51,043 bases of DNA from an uncultured Verrucomicrobia subdivision 3 bacterium (GCA_903820285.1 CAIJGS010000303.1:1-51043), one strand, 5' to 3'. Positions 43,516 through 51,043 are shown, numbered from the stretch's first letter. The notes: a model not told the origin generated them from the sequence alone. Made by a program: numbers and translations.

Positions 43516-43869
43516 TCAAAGCACCCACTTGCCAATCTTCGCCACCGTTATCAAATCACGAATGCGCACCGGCCGCAGCCCCGCCGCCACCTCCGGACTT
43601 TGGCGGCGCCGAAACGGCCAGCTAACCAGCCACCACACAAAAGCCAGTGGCGCATAAATCGGCAGCCCTTCCGGCCCGAAATAATCACCCGCCCGAAAGG
43701 CCGCCAGATCCACCCCGAATTTTTCACTGAAGTCCCGGATAAACTCACAACCGTCCTCGCCATCCAGTCCCACATCGCCATAAATGGTCGATTCCTCGGT
43801 CAGACAGCCACGGTCATAACCGGTGAATTCCACCACAAAATCCATCACCTGCTCATCAAGGGCATTCAT
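43516..43869 (-). CDS. DUF1493 family protein (acyl-carrier-like fold)
   Basis: A 117-residue acidic protein. 'TIYGDVGLDGEDGCEFIRDFSEKFGVDLAAF' closely follows the DUF1493 pattern (D-GLDGDDA-EF---F---F-VDL), which resembles acyl-carrier proteins but lacks the Ser for phosphopantetheine. 'VRIRDLITVAKIGKWVL' at the C-terminus is also typical. In enteric members the family is poorly understood; function here unknown. A hydrophobic stretch 'LPIYAPLAFVWWLVSW' (about 69-84) may touch the membrane. The gene stands alone, 97 bases before the amidase gene, with a possible promoter upstream. Confidence 0.8.
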   Translation of the reverse strand: MNALDEQVMDFVVEFTGYDRGCLTEESTIYGDVGLDGEDGCEFIRDFSEKFGVDLAAFRAGDYFGPEGLPIYAPLAFVWWLVSWPFRRRQSPEVAAGLRPVRIRDLITVAKIGKWVL

Positions 43870-43899
43870 AAGGGGGTCATTGATAATAACATCTACTCC

Positions 43900-43917
43900 G
43901 AATAATTATTCTGTCAA
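43900..43917 (-). promoter_or_regulatory. Possible promoter with palindrome upstream of the DUF1493 gene
   Basis: On the - strand a perfect -35 TTGACA (43912-43917) is directly followed by a 12-bp perfect palindrome GAATAATTATTC (43900-43911). No clear -10 is placed at the ideal distance; 'TAGATG' or 'TATTAT' lie further down. The palindrome in the spacer could be an operator. Confidence 0.35.
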
Positions 43918-44016
43918 ATGCGAAATGCAACGAAACGCCCCGCCAAATGAATCCGTTCCAGAGTTGGTAAATAGTAGAAATATTTGTCCCCATTGGCCGA
44001 TCCGCTCAGCCCCCCG

Positions 44017-44060
44017 TAAAAACAATAAGTCCCTGCCCAACCTTGCGGTCAGACAGGGAC
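44017..44060 (-). terminator. Rho-independent terminator of the structured RNA
   Basis: On the - strand, GTCCCTG (44054-44060) pairs with CAGGGAC (44029-44035); the inner part closes as ACC-GCAA-GGT, and the stem is followed by TTATTGTTTTTA (44017-44028). The T run is only present on the - strand, which fixes the direction of transcription of the region. Confidence 0.8.
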
Positions 44061-44611
44061 AAATGGGGGATGGGAGCTCGCCACACTCTCTTTCCCGTAC
44101 CAGCATTTGGCGCACGCCCTTGCGGGGGCTGCTGGTTTCCCGACGCCATTCTCCACGGCAAGCGGAGTTACCGGCCTCGTAGCAGGGCCGTCCAGTACCT
44201 TGCGGCAGCTGGATTTTGAGTGAGGCTTTTCAGCTCGCTTCGGCTGGTGGTTGCGCCACCGGCCTGCAAACCAGGACAAGACACGCCTGCGATACGGTTC
44301 GCGTCTTGACCAATTGGTTCCCGGTCAGCCACCGCTTTTGACGGTGCGTTCGCCCGGAACCACGGGTCTCGCCTCTTCTCTCTCAAGTTGCTTTTTTCTC
44401 ACAGTCCAGCGGTGTCGTTTTTAACATCGCCGGCGCTCGGAAGTTTTTCACGCCGCCTGCCGAGCCGCGTGGCCTTCCCGATGCGTCCGCTCCTTTTGTC
44501 CACCTTTCGGCGATTTTCGTTGGGCGGTTTCCGGTTTATTGAAACCCGCCAGAGTCGTACGCACCGTGCTGATGCACAGTAGCAACTGTTCACCCTCTGG
44601 GTGACTGCGAT

Positions 44612-44668
44612 TCATCCGGAACCGAAACTGTCCCGGATTACTTGACTCGGTTTGAAACGGTTTCTCAT
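44612..44668 (-). CDS. Possible 18-codon peptide within the structured RNA
   Basis: On the - strand a GGAGG (44673-44677) lies four bases before an ATG that opens a frame of 18 codons (MRNRFKPSQVIRDSFGSG) ending in TGA at 44612. The ribosome-binding site is among the best in the window, but the peptide is short and the sequence is also part of the ATCCGG/CCGGAT stem. A translated leader peptide is possible; chance is not excluded. Confidence 0.25.
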   Translation of the reverse strand: MRNRFKPSQVIRDSFGSG

Positions 44669-44889
44669 CGTTCCTCCCCGCCAAGTCCCTCATTCGCATT
44701 GTGACGGTGCGCGAACACCGCCAGAGGAACTGGTGAATTCTGCCTCGCCGAAACTTTCGCTCCGGTGATGAGGAGCCGGATCAACCAGCCTGATCCGACC
44801 TTTCCCCAGTCGCCTGGGATTATCCTTGAAACGGGCAGCTCATCTTTCGACTACCACCACCCGCCCCGTTCTTTCAATGAACTGTAATT

Positions 44890-44917
44890 ACTATAACACG
44901 GATTGAAAATCTGCCCA
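44890..44917 (-). promoter_or_regulatory. Possible promoter of the structured RNA
   Basis: On the - strand TGGGCA (44912-44917, four of six matches to the -35 consensus) is followed after 16 bases by TATAGT (44890-44895, five of six matches to the -10). Transcription would start near 44883, just before the first stems. Confidence 0.45.
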
Positions 44918-44935
44918 TCATTTGATGTGCACAGC

Positions 44936-45106
44936 TTGTTCACCGAAAACCGCCCGCACCCCGCCGGTGAATAAATCATTAACCCCAATAAAATCAACCC
45001 ATTCGCCCCGCCCGCCGCCCGGATTATTCACCACCCCCACCGCCGCCCAACCGCCCCGGTGAATAACTTGATTGGCTGAAAAAACTGGTTCCCCTGCTGT
45101 GAATGA
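44936..45106. other. Cluster of DnaA-box-like nonamers
   Basis: Three exact copies of TTATTCACC lie at 44966-44974 (-), 45024-45032 (+) and 45058-45066 (-), one base off the DnaA box TTATNCACA. TCATTCACA (45098-45106, -) is also one base off, and TTGTTCACC (44936-44944, +) two bases off. An AT-rich stretch follows near 45198-45250, and recF lies 1.1 kb to the right. Genes mostly point away from the site on either side. Against an origin: by eye the + strand stays C-rich across both dcw and recF, so GC skew does not change sign here, and dnaA and dnaN are not present. Confidence 0.35.
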
Positions 45107-45154
45107 TCAACCCGCCTGGCAAAAATCAAAACGCTCGAAGCCGACATTTCTTCT

Positions 45155-45181
45155 CCCTCTCCTCGCCAAACGAGGAGAGGG
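45155..45181. repeat. Dispersed-type palindrome (CCCTCTCC...GGAGAGGG)
   Basis: A perfect 11-bp stem CCCTCTCCTCG (45155-45165) / CGAGGAGAGGG (45171-45181) with a 5-base loop is followed by CCGGGGTGAGG. The 'CCCTCTCC..GGAGAGGGCCGGGGTGAGG' layout recalls short repeats scattered between genes in many bacteria. No T run follows on either strand, so a terminator is unlikely. Confidence 0.5.
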
Positions 45182-45486
45182 CCGGGGTGAGGATCCGAGA
45201 TTTGTACATTCTAGGTGAATATTTTAACATCATATGAATGAATCATTTCCTCCGACTTGCCCCAAGTTCAACTGCACCCGCCGCCAGCGCAAAACCAACT
45301 CGGCGGACCGCGGCTGTGTCGCAAACCAGCCGCAGCAACGCGGCCAGTCATAAATCATAGCGACTTGCCAAAACAAGTAATATTGAGATCGTTGCTGTTT
45401 CAGATATTTCCCAATGTTTGTCTCCCACCACCTCAACGTCGCTTTTACACTTTTGCCCCCCACCCGCCCGAGCTTATCATCGCCCC

Positions 45487-45834
45487 ATGGCCGACGACTC
45501 CTTCAAAGCCTTTGTGCTCGATCAACTCAGCGCCCTCCCCGACGTCCGCGCCCGCGCCATGTTCGGCGCCCAGGGCATCTATTCGGGCGACCACTTCTTC
45601 GCCATCCTCGACCAAGGCCGCCTGTTCTTCAAAACCGACCCGGCCACCGCCCCGGCCTATACCGACCGCGGCATGCCCCCCTTCACGTACGAAGCCAAAG
45701 GCAAAACCCTGACCATGTCCTACCACGAAGTCCCGCCCGAAGTCCTCGAAAGCGTCCCCGAACTCGTCGACTGGGCCCGCCAGGCCATCCGGGTAGCCGC
45801 GAAAAAGCCAAAAAAGCCGGCCGCCAAAAAATAA
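45487..45834 (+). CDS. TfoX N-terminal domain protein
   Basis: A 115-residue cytoplasmic protein made of a single TfoX_N domain. 'VLDQLSALPDVRARAMFGAQGIYSGDHFFAILDQGRLFFKTD' and 'GMPPFTYEAKGKTLTMSYHEVPPEVLE' match the family, named after the competence regulator TfoX but mostly uncharacterised when, as here, the C-terminal domain is missing. A lysine-rich tail (AAKKPKKPAAKK) follows. The ATG at 45487 starts at the conserved region; the frame is open back to 45418 but the extra residues look non-coding. It stands alone, with 412 bases to recF. Confidence 0.85.
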   Translation: MADDSFKAFVLDQLSALPDVRARAMFGAQGIYSGDHFFAILDQGRLFFKTDPATAPAYTDRGMPPFTYEAKGKTLTMSYHEVPPEVLESVPELVDWARQAIRVAAKKPKKPAAKK

Positions 45835-46246
45835 TCATTGTCGCCTGCCTAAAAATTCACGCCTCAACGCCCCACCTCCTCCGTCCACTCCGCCGTACAA
45901 TCGCCTCTTCTTCGTCATTGCATGTTGGGCATTGTGGCCGTCCGCAAGGACTGTTGGATGCTTTCAACCCAGCCACCTAGCCGAGCCAAAACGCTGGACC
46001 CGTTTCCCCCACTCCACGGAGGGCATGGCGAGCCTCAAAACGCCGAGCCGCTAAGGACGGGGAGCATCGCCGAGCCGCCCCTTGGAATCTCTGCTTCCCC
46101 CCTCAGAGAATCTCTGCGTTCTCAGCGACTCCGCGTTCAATCCCCGGTCATTGGATGTTGGGCGTTCAATGTTGGATGTTGGATGTTTCCCCAATTGCTT
46201 TCAAAAAAACTCGCGCCCCGCCTCGCCAAACTCCATTTTCTACGGA
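45835..46246. other. Intergenic region before recF
   Basis: No protein or RNA gene is supported here. The left half is C-rich and featureless. The right half holds the short repeats listed separately (46111-46188). Frames that run in from upstream to recF consist of repeat-derived, low-quality sequence. Confidence 0.5.
46111..46188. repeat. Short degenerate repeats upstream of recF
   Basis: Two patterns stand next to each other. 'TCTCTGCGTTCTCAGCGAC' (46111-46129) with 'CTCCGCGTTCAA' recalls a 'CTCTGCG..CTCAGCG.CTCCGCGGT' sequence I associate with many environmental bacterial genomes. From about 46150 to 46188 the motif GATGTTGG or a close variant (ATGTTGGGCGTTCA, ATGTTGGATGTTGG) recurs every 9-17 bases. 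Copy number elsewhere in the genome cannot be seen from here. Confidence 0.4.
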
Positions 46247-47332
46247 ATGCATCTGGCTCATCTGCGTCTCCGTGACTTCCGCAATTACCCGCGGTTGGAC
46301 GTCGATTTTGCGCCCGGCTTCCACGTCCTCCTCGGCGACAACGCCCAAGGCAAGACCAACATCCTCGAAGCCATCTACCTCATGGCCACCCTCCGCTCCT
46401 TTCGCGGCGTCGGCGGCGCCCAGATGATCCGGCACGGCGCCAAAGGCTACTTTGTCGGCGGCAAAATCATCGGCCAGGGCGAACGCGAAATCAAAATGTA
46501 CTGGTCCAGCCGCGAACGGAACCTCGCCCTCGACGGCCAGCCCGTAAAACGCCTCATGGAATATTTCGGCACCCTGCGCACCGTCGTCTTTTGCACCGAA
46601 GACCTCCAGCTCATCAAAGGCACCGCCCGCGCCCGCCGCCGCTTTCTCGACCTCCTCCTCGCCCAGACCCAGCCCGGCTACCTGCCCCTCCTCCAGCGCT
46701 ACATGCACTGCGTCCGCGCCCGCAACGCCATCCTCAAACAGCGCCTGCCCGATGAAGCCGCCCTCGACAGCTTCTCCCAGGAACTCGTCAAGCTCGGCAA
46801 CGAAATCATCCGCGCCCGCCGCGAGCTCATCCCCAAATTCTCCCCGCTCGCCCGCCTCGCCTACCGTCGCGTCTCGAATGATGCCGAGGAACTCCGCATT
46901 GATTATCTGCCCAGTGTCAAAAACGATTTCGCCGTCGAACTCGCCCAGTCCCGCGCCCGGGAACGCAGTTTCCGCGCCACCCTCGTCGGCCCCCATCGCG
47001 ACGACCTTCAGCTTCTGCAAAATGAGAAATCCGCCGCCCAGTTTGGCAGCGAAGGCCAGAAACGCACCCTCGCCATCGCCCTCAAAATGGCCCAGGCCGA
47101 ATTCCTCGCCGGCATCCACGGCTCTCCGCCCATCCTCCTCATCGACGACGTCATGGGCGAACTCGATGTCAAACGCCGCAGCGGCCTCCTCCCCCTGCTC
47201 GAGCAAGCCCGCCGCAGCAGCGGTCAAGTCTTCATGACCTGCACCGAAGAAAACTGGCCCCGCGAACTCGGCCAATCCCTCCACCGCTGGCAAGTCCACG
47301 CCGGCAACCTCACGCCCAACCCGGCAAAATAG
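46247..47332 (+). CDS. recF: DNA replication and repair protein RecF
   Basis: SMC-like ATPase that helps load RecA at gaps with RecO and RecR. The N-terminus 'MHLAHLRLRDFRNYPRLDVDF' and Walker A GDNAQGKTN (residues 30-38) are typical; 'RRFLDLLLAQTQPGYLPLLQRY' and 'RATLVGPHRDDLQLL' follow, then the signature region 'GSEGQKRTLAIALKMAQAEF' and Walker B 'PILLIDDVMGELD'. The 361-residue length is normal. The ATG at 46247 is chosen because the sequence upstream is repeat-derived; the frame itself is open back to 46082. It is not flanked by dnaA, dnaN or gyrB, in contrast to many bacteria. Codon use is very C-rich on the coding strand. Confidence 0.96.
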   Translation: MHLAHLRLRDFRNYPRLDVDFAPGFHVLLGDNAQGKTNILEAIYLMATLRSFRGVGGAQMIRHGAKGYFVGGKIIGQGEREIKMYWSSRERNLALDGQPVKRLMEYFGTLRTVVFCTEDLQLIKGTARARRRFLDLLLAQTQPGYLPLLQRYMHCVRARNAILKQRLPDEAALDSFSQELVKLGNEIIRARRELIPKFSPLARLAYRRVSNDAEELRIDYLPSVKNDFAVELAQSRARERSFRATLVGPHRDDLQLLQNEKSAAQFGSEGQKRTLAIALKMAQAEFLAGIHGSPPILLIDDVMGELDVKRRSGLLPLLEQARRSSGQVFMTCTEENWPRELGQSLHRWQVHAGNLTPNPAK

Positions 47333-47440
47333 CAACTCATTCCCCTTAGGAGTCGAGTTAACGAGGCTCAGATTCGCGAGTCAGCCGCTCTTCCAACTCG
47401 CATGAAACGTTAAAAATCAATTTGTTATGCCATCCAAACC

Positions 47441-50065
47441 GTGTTTCCATGGCGTCAAACGGCTGTGAATACAATTCCGGACACAAAGCGAATTACCCGG
47501 CCAAACTGGTACCAAGGTACCGTTTTGGCTCAATGCGCTTTCCTCGTCTGCCTCTATTGCATTGGCCTGGTTGTCGGGTGTTCTGCGCCAACCACGAAGT
47601 TGGATACCACCATTCGCGCGGATTTTGAATGGTTTAGCACGCTCGGCTTTCCCGACGTCCAGAATTGCCCGTGCGTCCAACTTGAAAACGGTGGCCACTG
47701 GTCTTCGAGTGGGAAACCGGAATCCATCGAACACATCCATGCATTTGTCCTGGCGACAAACGCCGGTAAGTTAAAGCTGTTTGTTACGGACCTTTCCAAC
47801 CGCACCGTGACGAACGCCGATTTGCCCAAGGGGACAACCTTTTGCGATCACTTCGACCGGGTGAACCTGCGTGATGCGGCCCAGACTGAAATTGTGGCCT
47901 TGCAACATCGGCCAGCAAAAGCCGATCCATTTGCGCATTTCAGCCAGGTATCGGAAGAGCGGGCGGAAGTGTTTGTATTGGCGTGGGCTTGTTGGCGCCA
48001 GGGATTGCTTCCCGAAGCCCAGCAGTTGTATCAGCAGGCAAAAAAGCTGCCGCCCCGAATCCATGGACATGATAATCTCTCCTCCTTCCGGAAGGCGCTG
48101 GAAATGGATTTTGGGCACACCATGATGTGGCGGGTCGTTGGCGACCTCGGTGATCCATCCGTCAGTCGTCAGTCCATTCTGAATGAAGTCCAAGAAATTC
48201 CCCAAAAATATCCGCCCAGCGAATATTGTCGCCAAGCGCGCCAAATGGGGCATGTGCTCACGCGCATGGTTGCCGAAGATCAGGCCCATGCCCGGACCGG
48301 CTCCAACGATCTCGCCTCAATGCCCGTTGCGCAGCGGATTCGCGAGTTGATTTACCGCCTGCGGGACCAAAAAGGACGCCAATTCATGGTGCCAGGCCGT
48401 TGTGATATTTTTGCAGTGTATCCCCTTACCACCAACACACCCGCGCATCAACTCGTGCGCCTGGGCTACGCCGCCGTACCTGATCTCATTGCTACTTTGG
48501 ATTCGGACACCTTTAGTCGATCTCTGGCCTATCGTCGTTTCTCGGATGCTCCCAGTATCGTGCTCACGGTTGGCGATTGTGCCGCACAAATCCTGGAAAA
48601 GATCACCGGCAATTCCTTCTACGCTCCTGAATATGGCAACAGTTACTTGGCGGAGGATGGCCAAGGCCCCGCAACCCGGCGCAAAGCGGAGGCTTGGTGG
48701 GCCGGATTCCAAAAGAGAGGGGAAAGGCAGACCCTGATAGACGAGGTGAGCACCGGTGGCAACGACGCTCCGGCGCAGGCGGAACTACTAAGGCAGCGGC
48801 ATCCTGACATAGCCACGGCGACCATAATCCGCGGAGCAAAGGCTGCGACCAATGGCTTCGTGCGCGCCGCGTTGGTCCAACAGATAGGTAAACTGGGCGA
48901 ACCGCCTGGCCTTGAGTTTTTGGAGGACGAAGTCCTGCATGGACCGTTATTGCGAGCTCGTGCCGCCGCCGCCTTCAGCCTGCGTCAGCGCGGCGATCAA
49001 AAAGCAACCACTGCCATGATGCGGGAATGGACGCGGGCACCTGAAAAGGATACCCAAGACAAATATGAATGGAACGAAGTCATCGAGTTCCTTGCCGGCT
49101 GTGATTCAGCGGATGCCGTGCTGACGCTGGCCACCAATTTCTCACATTATCCCGCAACAATAAAATTGGAAGTCATCTCGGGAATCGGAGAAACCAACCG
49201 CATCTTCAAACGTGATGAAAAGACGAGCTTCTCCACGACGACGTTGGCGGCAATCGAGGCAGCATTGGCCGGGGCGCTTCTGGATACCGACGAATGCTTC
49301 GACACATCCTTCGGTCGCGATGAATTAACCCTTGCAGATCCCCGGATCTGCGACGTTGCTGCCTGGTTTTTGGCTGATCGCTGGCCGGCGCGGTACGCGT
49401 TTGATCCTTTAGGCTCATTGAGTATACGAAATCGCCAAAGACTCGTTTGCCTTAATGCCTGGCGGGCAGCCCACAATCTCCCGCCTTTTGAAATACCGCC
49501 GCTCCGAATCTTGCCTCCCCGACCGACTGTTGGACAGGTTGACGCCGCTAATGTGATAAGTATTGAATGGTTGGAGGATAGTGCCAGTCCTGGACCAGAC
49601 ATCGCTGCACGAGTTGCAAAGTTAAAAGGCCAACGGCTTGATCCGCAGCAAGTGGTCGAGTTATTAACGCACTTCGCTGGCCACCCAGGGCCAAATTCAA
49701 AGGGCCTCAAATTGCAGATTTCGAAAGCGGCGGATCTCACCGGCGTGAGTGTTGTGGTCGGGCTGATACCTGGAACTCCGCCGGCTCCCAACGGATCAGC
49801 GGGCTGGAGTGTCAGCGAACAGGCTGTCCTTGGAGGCAAGATGATAGATGGCAGCGGGAGCGGTGGAAGCTTGGAGGGATTCACGGAATCAAAGACTTGG
49901 GATGCCCTCGAGACAGCCATAAAACAGGCGGTCTCCGCTCCGGCAAATACTCCTTTTGAAATAAGCGTGCGCATAGTGGCTTACGGGGCATTCCGTATAT
50001 CCAAGTCAAAAACCATCGGTATCCCCGCACTCAGCAAATTCACGGACAGCAGCACTAGCGCGTAA
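47441..50065 (+). CDS. Large lipoprotein, function unknown
   Basis: An 874-residue frame starting at GTG 47441. A hydrophobic segment ending LVVGC (Cys47) looks like a lipobox; a TTG at 47525 would give a normal 19-residue lipoprotein signal and may be the true start. The mature protein is mostly alpha-helical and has stretches such as 'LVQQIGKLGEPPGLEFLEDEVLHGPLLRARAAAAFSLRQRGD' that resemble HEAT-like repeats (about 480-560). The C-terminal part ('VDAANVISIEWLEDSASPGPDIAARVAKLKG', 'GSGSGGSLEGF') is not recognised. Base composition is less C-biased than recF next to it. It stands alone, 108 bases after recF. Confidence 0.7.
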   Translation: MFPWRQTAVNTIPDTKRITRPNWYQGTVLAQCAFLVCLYCIGLVVGCSAPTTKLDTTIRADFEWFSTLGFPDVQNCPCVQLENGGHWSSSGKPESIEHIHAFVLATNAGKLKLFVTDLSNRTVTNADLPKGTTFCDHFDRVNLRDAAQTEIVALQHRPAKADPFAHFSQVSEERAEVFVLAWACWRQGLLPEAQQLYQQAKKLPPRIHGHDNLSSFRKALEMDFGHTMMWRVVGDLGDPSVSRQSILNEVQEIPQKYPPSEYCRQARQMGHVLTRMVAEDQAHARTGSNDLASMPVAQRIRELIYRLRDQKGRQFMVPGRCDIFAVYPLTTNTPAHQLVRLGYAAVPDLIATLDSDTFSRSLAYRRFSDAPSIVLTVGDCAAQILEKITGNSFYAPEYGNSYLAEDGQGPATRRKAEAWWAGFQKRGERQTLIDEVSTGGNDAPAQAELLRQRHPDIATATIIRGAKAATNGFVRAALVQQIGKLGEPPGLEFLEDEVLHGPLLRARAAAAFSLRQRGDQKATTAMMREWTRAPEKDTQDKYEWNEVIEFLAGCDSADAVLTLATNFSHYPATIKLEVISGIGETNRIFKRDEKTSFSTTTLAAIEAALAGALLDTDECFDTSFGRDELTLADPRICDVAAWFLADRWPARYAFDPLGSLSIRNRQRLVCLNAWRAAHNLPPFEIPPLRILPPRPTVGQVDAANVISIEWLEDSASPGPDIAARVAKLKGQRLDPQQVVELLTHFAGHPGPNSKGLKLQISKAADLTGVSVVVGLIPGTPPAPNGSAGWSVSEQAVLGGKMIDGSGSGGSLEGFTESKTWDALETAIKQAVSAPANTPFEISVRIVAYGAFRISKSKTIGIPALSKFTDSSTSA

Positions 50066-50499
50066 AGGGCCAACGCCCGCAACCCAAGATACCGGTGGTG
50101 CTTCATGTTAAAAATTGGCGGTTGTTTGGTCCGGTCAGACCGGTATTTGGCGAAAATTTTCCATCTGCCTTCGCACCCACACCAGCGGAGGCCGGCTCAA
50201 CGTTTTTGTGATTCTCGTCCGGCTCCAAGGGTTTGCAAGCACATTATCCTGCTTCAGTAAATCCATTGGGCTGATTGCGGGCAGGCGCGTCTGAGCGGAG
50301 TGGTTTAAGCATTCCGGCCGGCCCGGGCGCTGCGTGACCTAAGCCACCATGGCCGTCCCGGAGAAAGATTTCGGAGTTTACGCGCGACCCCGCACCGGCC
50401 CGATTCCGCAAGCTGGCCGCACGCAAATACCAGATCGCAGGCTGGCAGCGATAATCCACTTTACCTTTCGGGTTGGTAATAATACTGGATGTAAGCAAT
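50066..50499. other. Intergenic region without clear features
   Basis: Nothing convincing is seen. A weak palindrome CCGGT-cag-ACCGG lies at 50131-50143. One 84-codon frame on the - strand (50244-50498) has no ribosome-binding site, no recognisable motif and an unlikely composition. Confidence 0.5.
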
Positions 50500-50500
50500 A

Positions 50501-50528
50501 AAAAAACCCGGCCACAGCGTGACCGGGG
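50501..50528 (-). terminator. Rho-independent terminator of the PEP-CTERM gene
   Basis: On the - strand a stem CCCGG..CAC / GTG..CCGGG (50508-50528, one mismatch, AGC-type loop) is followed by seven T residues (50501-50507). It lies 21 bases after the stop of the PEP-CTERM gene. Confidence 0.8.
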
Positions 50529-50549
50529 GTTGCGGAAATAACAGTTATA

Positions 50550-51043
50550 TTAAGCCTGCCGACGACGGCGGGCCAGCAGTGTCAAACCGCCCAAACCAGC
50601 CAGCGCCAATGCCGTGGGCTCGGGAACCGGGGCAGTGTTGGCCAGCGTGGTCACGCCCACGTAGCCCAAATCAAGGTAGGAGGAGGTAAAATTGTTAAAC
50701 TCAATCCCGACAACCGCTTCACCACCCGTGGCAAAGTTCGCAATGTTCAAAGGCAAATATGAAGCGGTAAAAGAGGAAGTTGCCCCGGCACCATCATTGG
50801 CCTGTATATAACTGAAATTATCCGAGTAACCGGCATTGACGAAGTTGGCGTCGCTATAAGTAATACCCGGCGTAGAACCCCCGTTGGCGAGCAGCAGGCT
50901 GACGCTAAAAGAACCGGAAACAGGCGTTCCGTTATAGGCGAGGGTCGTTAGGATAATATCCGCTCCCGAGCCGTGCGCATAACCGCCCCCACCAAAGGTG
51001 CCCCCAAAACCGGTACCACCGAAGGCGCCGATGTTGGCGAGCA
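50550..51043 (-). CDS. PEP-CTERM sorting-domain protein, 3' part
   Basis: The frame is open from the window edge to the stop at 50550, so the N-terminus and signal peptide are outside. The visible 164 residues are Gly/Ala/Ser/Thr-rich and beta-prone ('GTPVSGSFSVSLLLANGG', 'GITYSDANFVNAGYSDNF'). The C-terminus shows a complete PEP-CTERM signal: VPEP at about 26 residues from the end, a hydrophobic helix (ALALAGLGGLTLLA) and a basic cluster RRRRQA. Such proteins are recognised and cut by exosortase and are often linked to exopolysaccharide. The exosortase gene is not in the window. The shorter frame from a TTG at 50756 is only the last part of this gene. Confidence 0.88.
   Translation of the reverse strand, partial: LANIGAFGGTGFGGTFGGGGYAHGSGADIILTTLAYNGTPVSGSFSVSLLLANGGSTPGITYSDANFVNAGYSDNFSYIQANDGAGATSSFTASYLPLNIANFATGGEAVVGIEFNNFTSSYLDLGYVGVTTLANTAPVPEPTALALAGLGGLTLLARRRRQA

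Larger units (their letters stand above)
44017..44883 (-). ncRNA. Putative large structured RNA (~870 nt), class unknown
   Basis: A stretch without a convincing protein gene is packed with stems, most of which close GNRA loops only when read on the - strand: ACC-GCAA-GGT inside the terminator, CCC-GCAA-GGG (near 44119), CCAG..GCC-GCAA-GGT..CTGG (44192-44212), GGTGG-CGCAA-CCACC (44246-44260), CC-GAAA-GG (44503-44510) and CCCAG-GCGA-CTGGG (44805-44818). Further stems are ACCAGCA/TGCTGGT (44099-44136), CAAGAC/GTCTTG (44277-44308), GGTTCC/GGAACC enclosing CACCG/CGGTG (44316-44361), a 9-bp stem at 44523-44550, ATCCGG/CCGGAT (44614-44638), CGGTG/CACCG (44705-44720) and CGGATCA/TGATCCG (44777-44797). 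It has a promoter and a terminator of its own. I do not recognise tmRNA, RNase P, SRP, 6S or a group II intron domain V. Class and function unknown. Confidence 0.55.

Noticed and set aside
44448-44699. 83-codon frame on the - strand inside the structured RNA region
   Set aside because: No ribosome-binding site and no recognisable domain; it runs through several perfect stems, and the better-supported start in the same area (44668) is in another frame.
44017-44883. tmRNA, RNase P RNA, SRP RNA or group II intron as identity of the structured RNA
   Set aside because: No alanyl-acceptor-like ends or tag frame, no conserved GAGGAAAGUCC core, no SRP Alu/domain IV motif and no GUGYG start or domain V hairpin were seen. 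A covariance search could still change this.
44936-45250. Confident call of the chromosomal replication origin
   Set aside because: The nonamers are one base off the consensus, dnaA and dnaN are absent, and the + strand stays C-rich on both sides, so no skew switch supports an origin.
46166-47335. 389-codon frame on the - strand opposite recF
   Set aside because: Glu/Gly/Ala-rich shadow of recF codons.
50244-50498. 84-codon frame on the - strand
   Set aside because: No motif, no ribosome-binding site, overlaps nothing conserved; composition is like the surrounding non-coding DNA.

Overview
The window looks like a chromosomal segment of a GC-rich member of the phylum Verrucomicrobiota, probably near Pedosphaera/Limisphaerales. 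The clues are a complete-looking dcw (division and cell wall) cluster with FtsZ, a PEP-CTERM protein, two prepilin-like '[18 protein letters not shown]' proteins, a secreted autotransporter-repeat giant, and the C-terminal ending with 'STN...W' and 'YYxLxxP'-like motifs often seen in verrucomicrobial secreted proteins. This assignment is inferred from gene content only; there is no rRNA in the window. No tRNA, rRNA, insertion sequence or CRISPR array was found.

Layout. 1-8854 (+ strand): the end of an unknown gene, a lipid-A-type ABC exporter, methionyl-tRNA synthetase, then four exported proteins (an alpha/beta-hydrolase-like protein, two lipoproteins, a trypsin-fold protein). 8858-25628 (- strand, read right to left): the dcw cluster mraZ - unknown - rsmH - ftsL-like - ftsI - murF - mraY - LysM protein - ftsW - murG - murB - vapB - vapC - ddl - ftsQ - ftsA - ftsZ, mostly with 4-nt overlaps or gaps of a few bases. 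The ligases murC, murD and murE are not in it. A divergent 180-bp region with a 10-nt-periodic TGGGN array separates mraZ from queA and a stand-alone RibD reductase domain (+).

27794-43869 holds mostly - strand surface and signalling genes: a large Ig-like secreted protein, two pseudopilins (one on +), a secreted acid phosphatase (+), a 1283-residue beta-strand-repeat protein, a propeller-type histidine kinase with its NarL-type regulator, a cobalamin adenosyltransferase coupled to a cell-wall amidase, and a DUF1493 protein. 43870-45486 has no convincing protein gene. It contains what reads as a large, highly folded RNA on the - strand with its own promoter and Rho-independent terminator, then a cluster of DnaA-box-like nonamers and a dispersed palindrome. 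45487-50065 (+) carries a TfoX-N domain protein, recF and a large unknown lipoprotein; the window closes with the 3' end of a PEP-CTERM gene (-).

Most worth a second look: the unassigned ~870-nt structured RNA; a vapBC toxin-antitoxin pair wired into the dcw operon and overlapping ddl; an FtsZ with changed GTP-binding and catalytic loops; an FtsI whose N-terminal module is tandemly duplicated; and an extended MraZ-type operator. All coordinates were read by eye; no database search was run.
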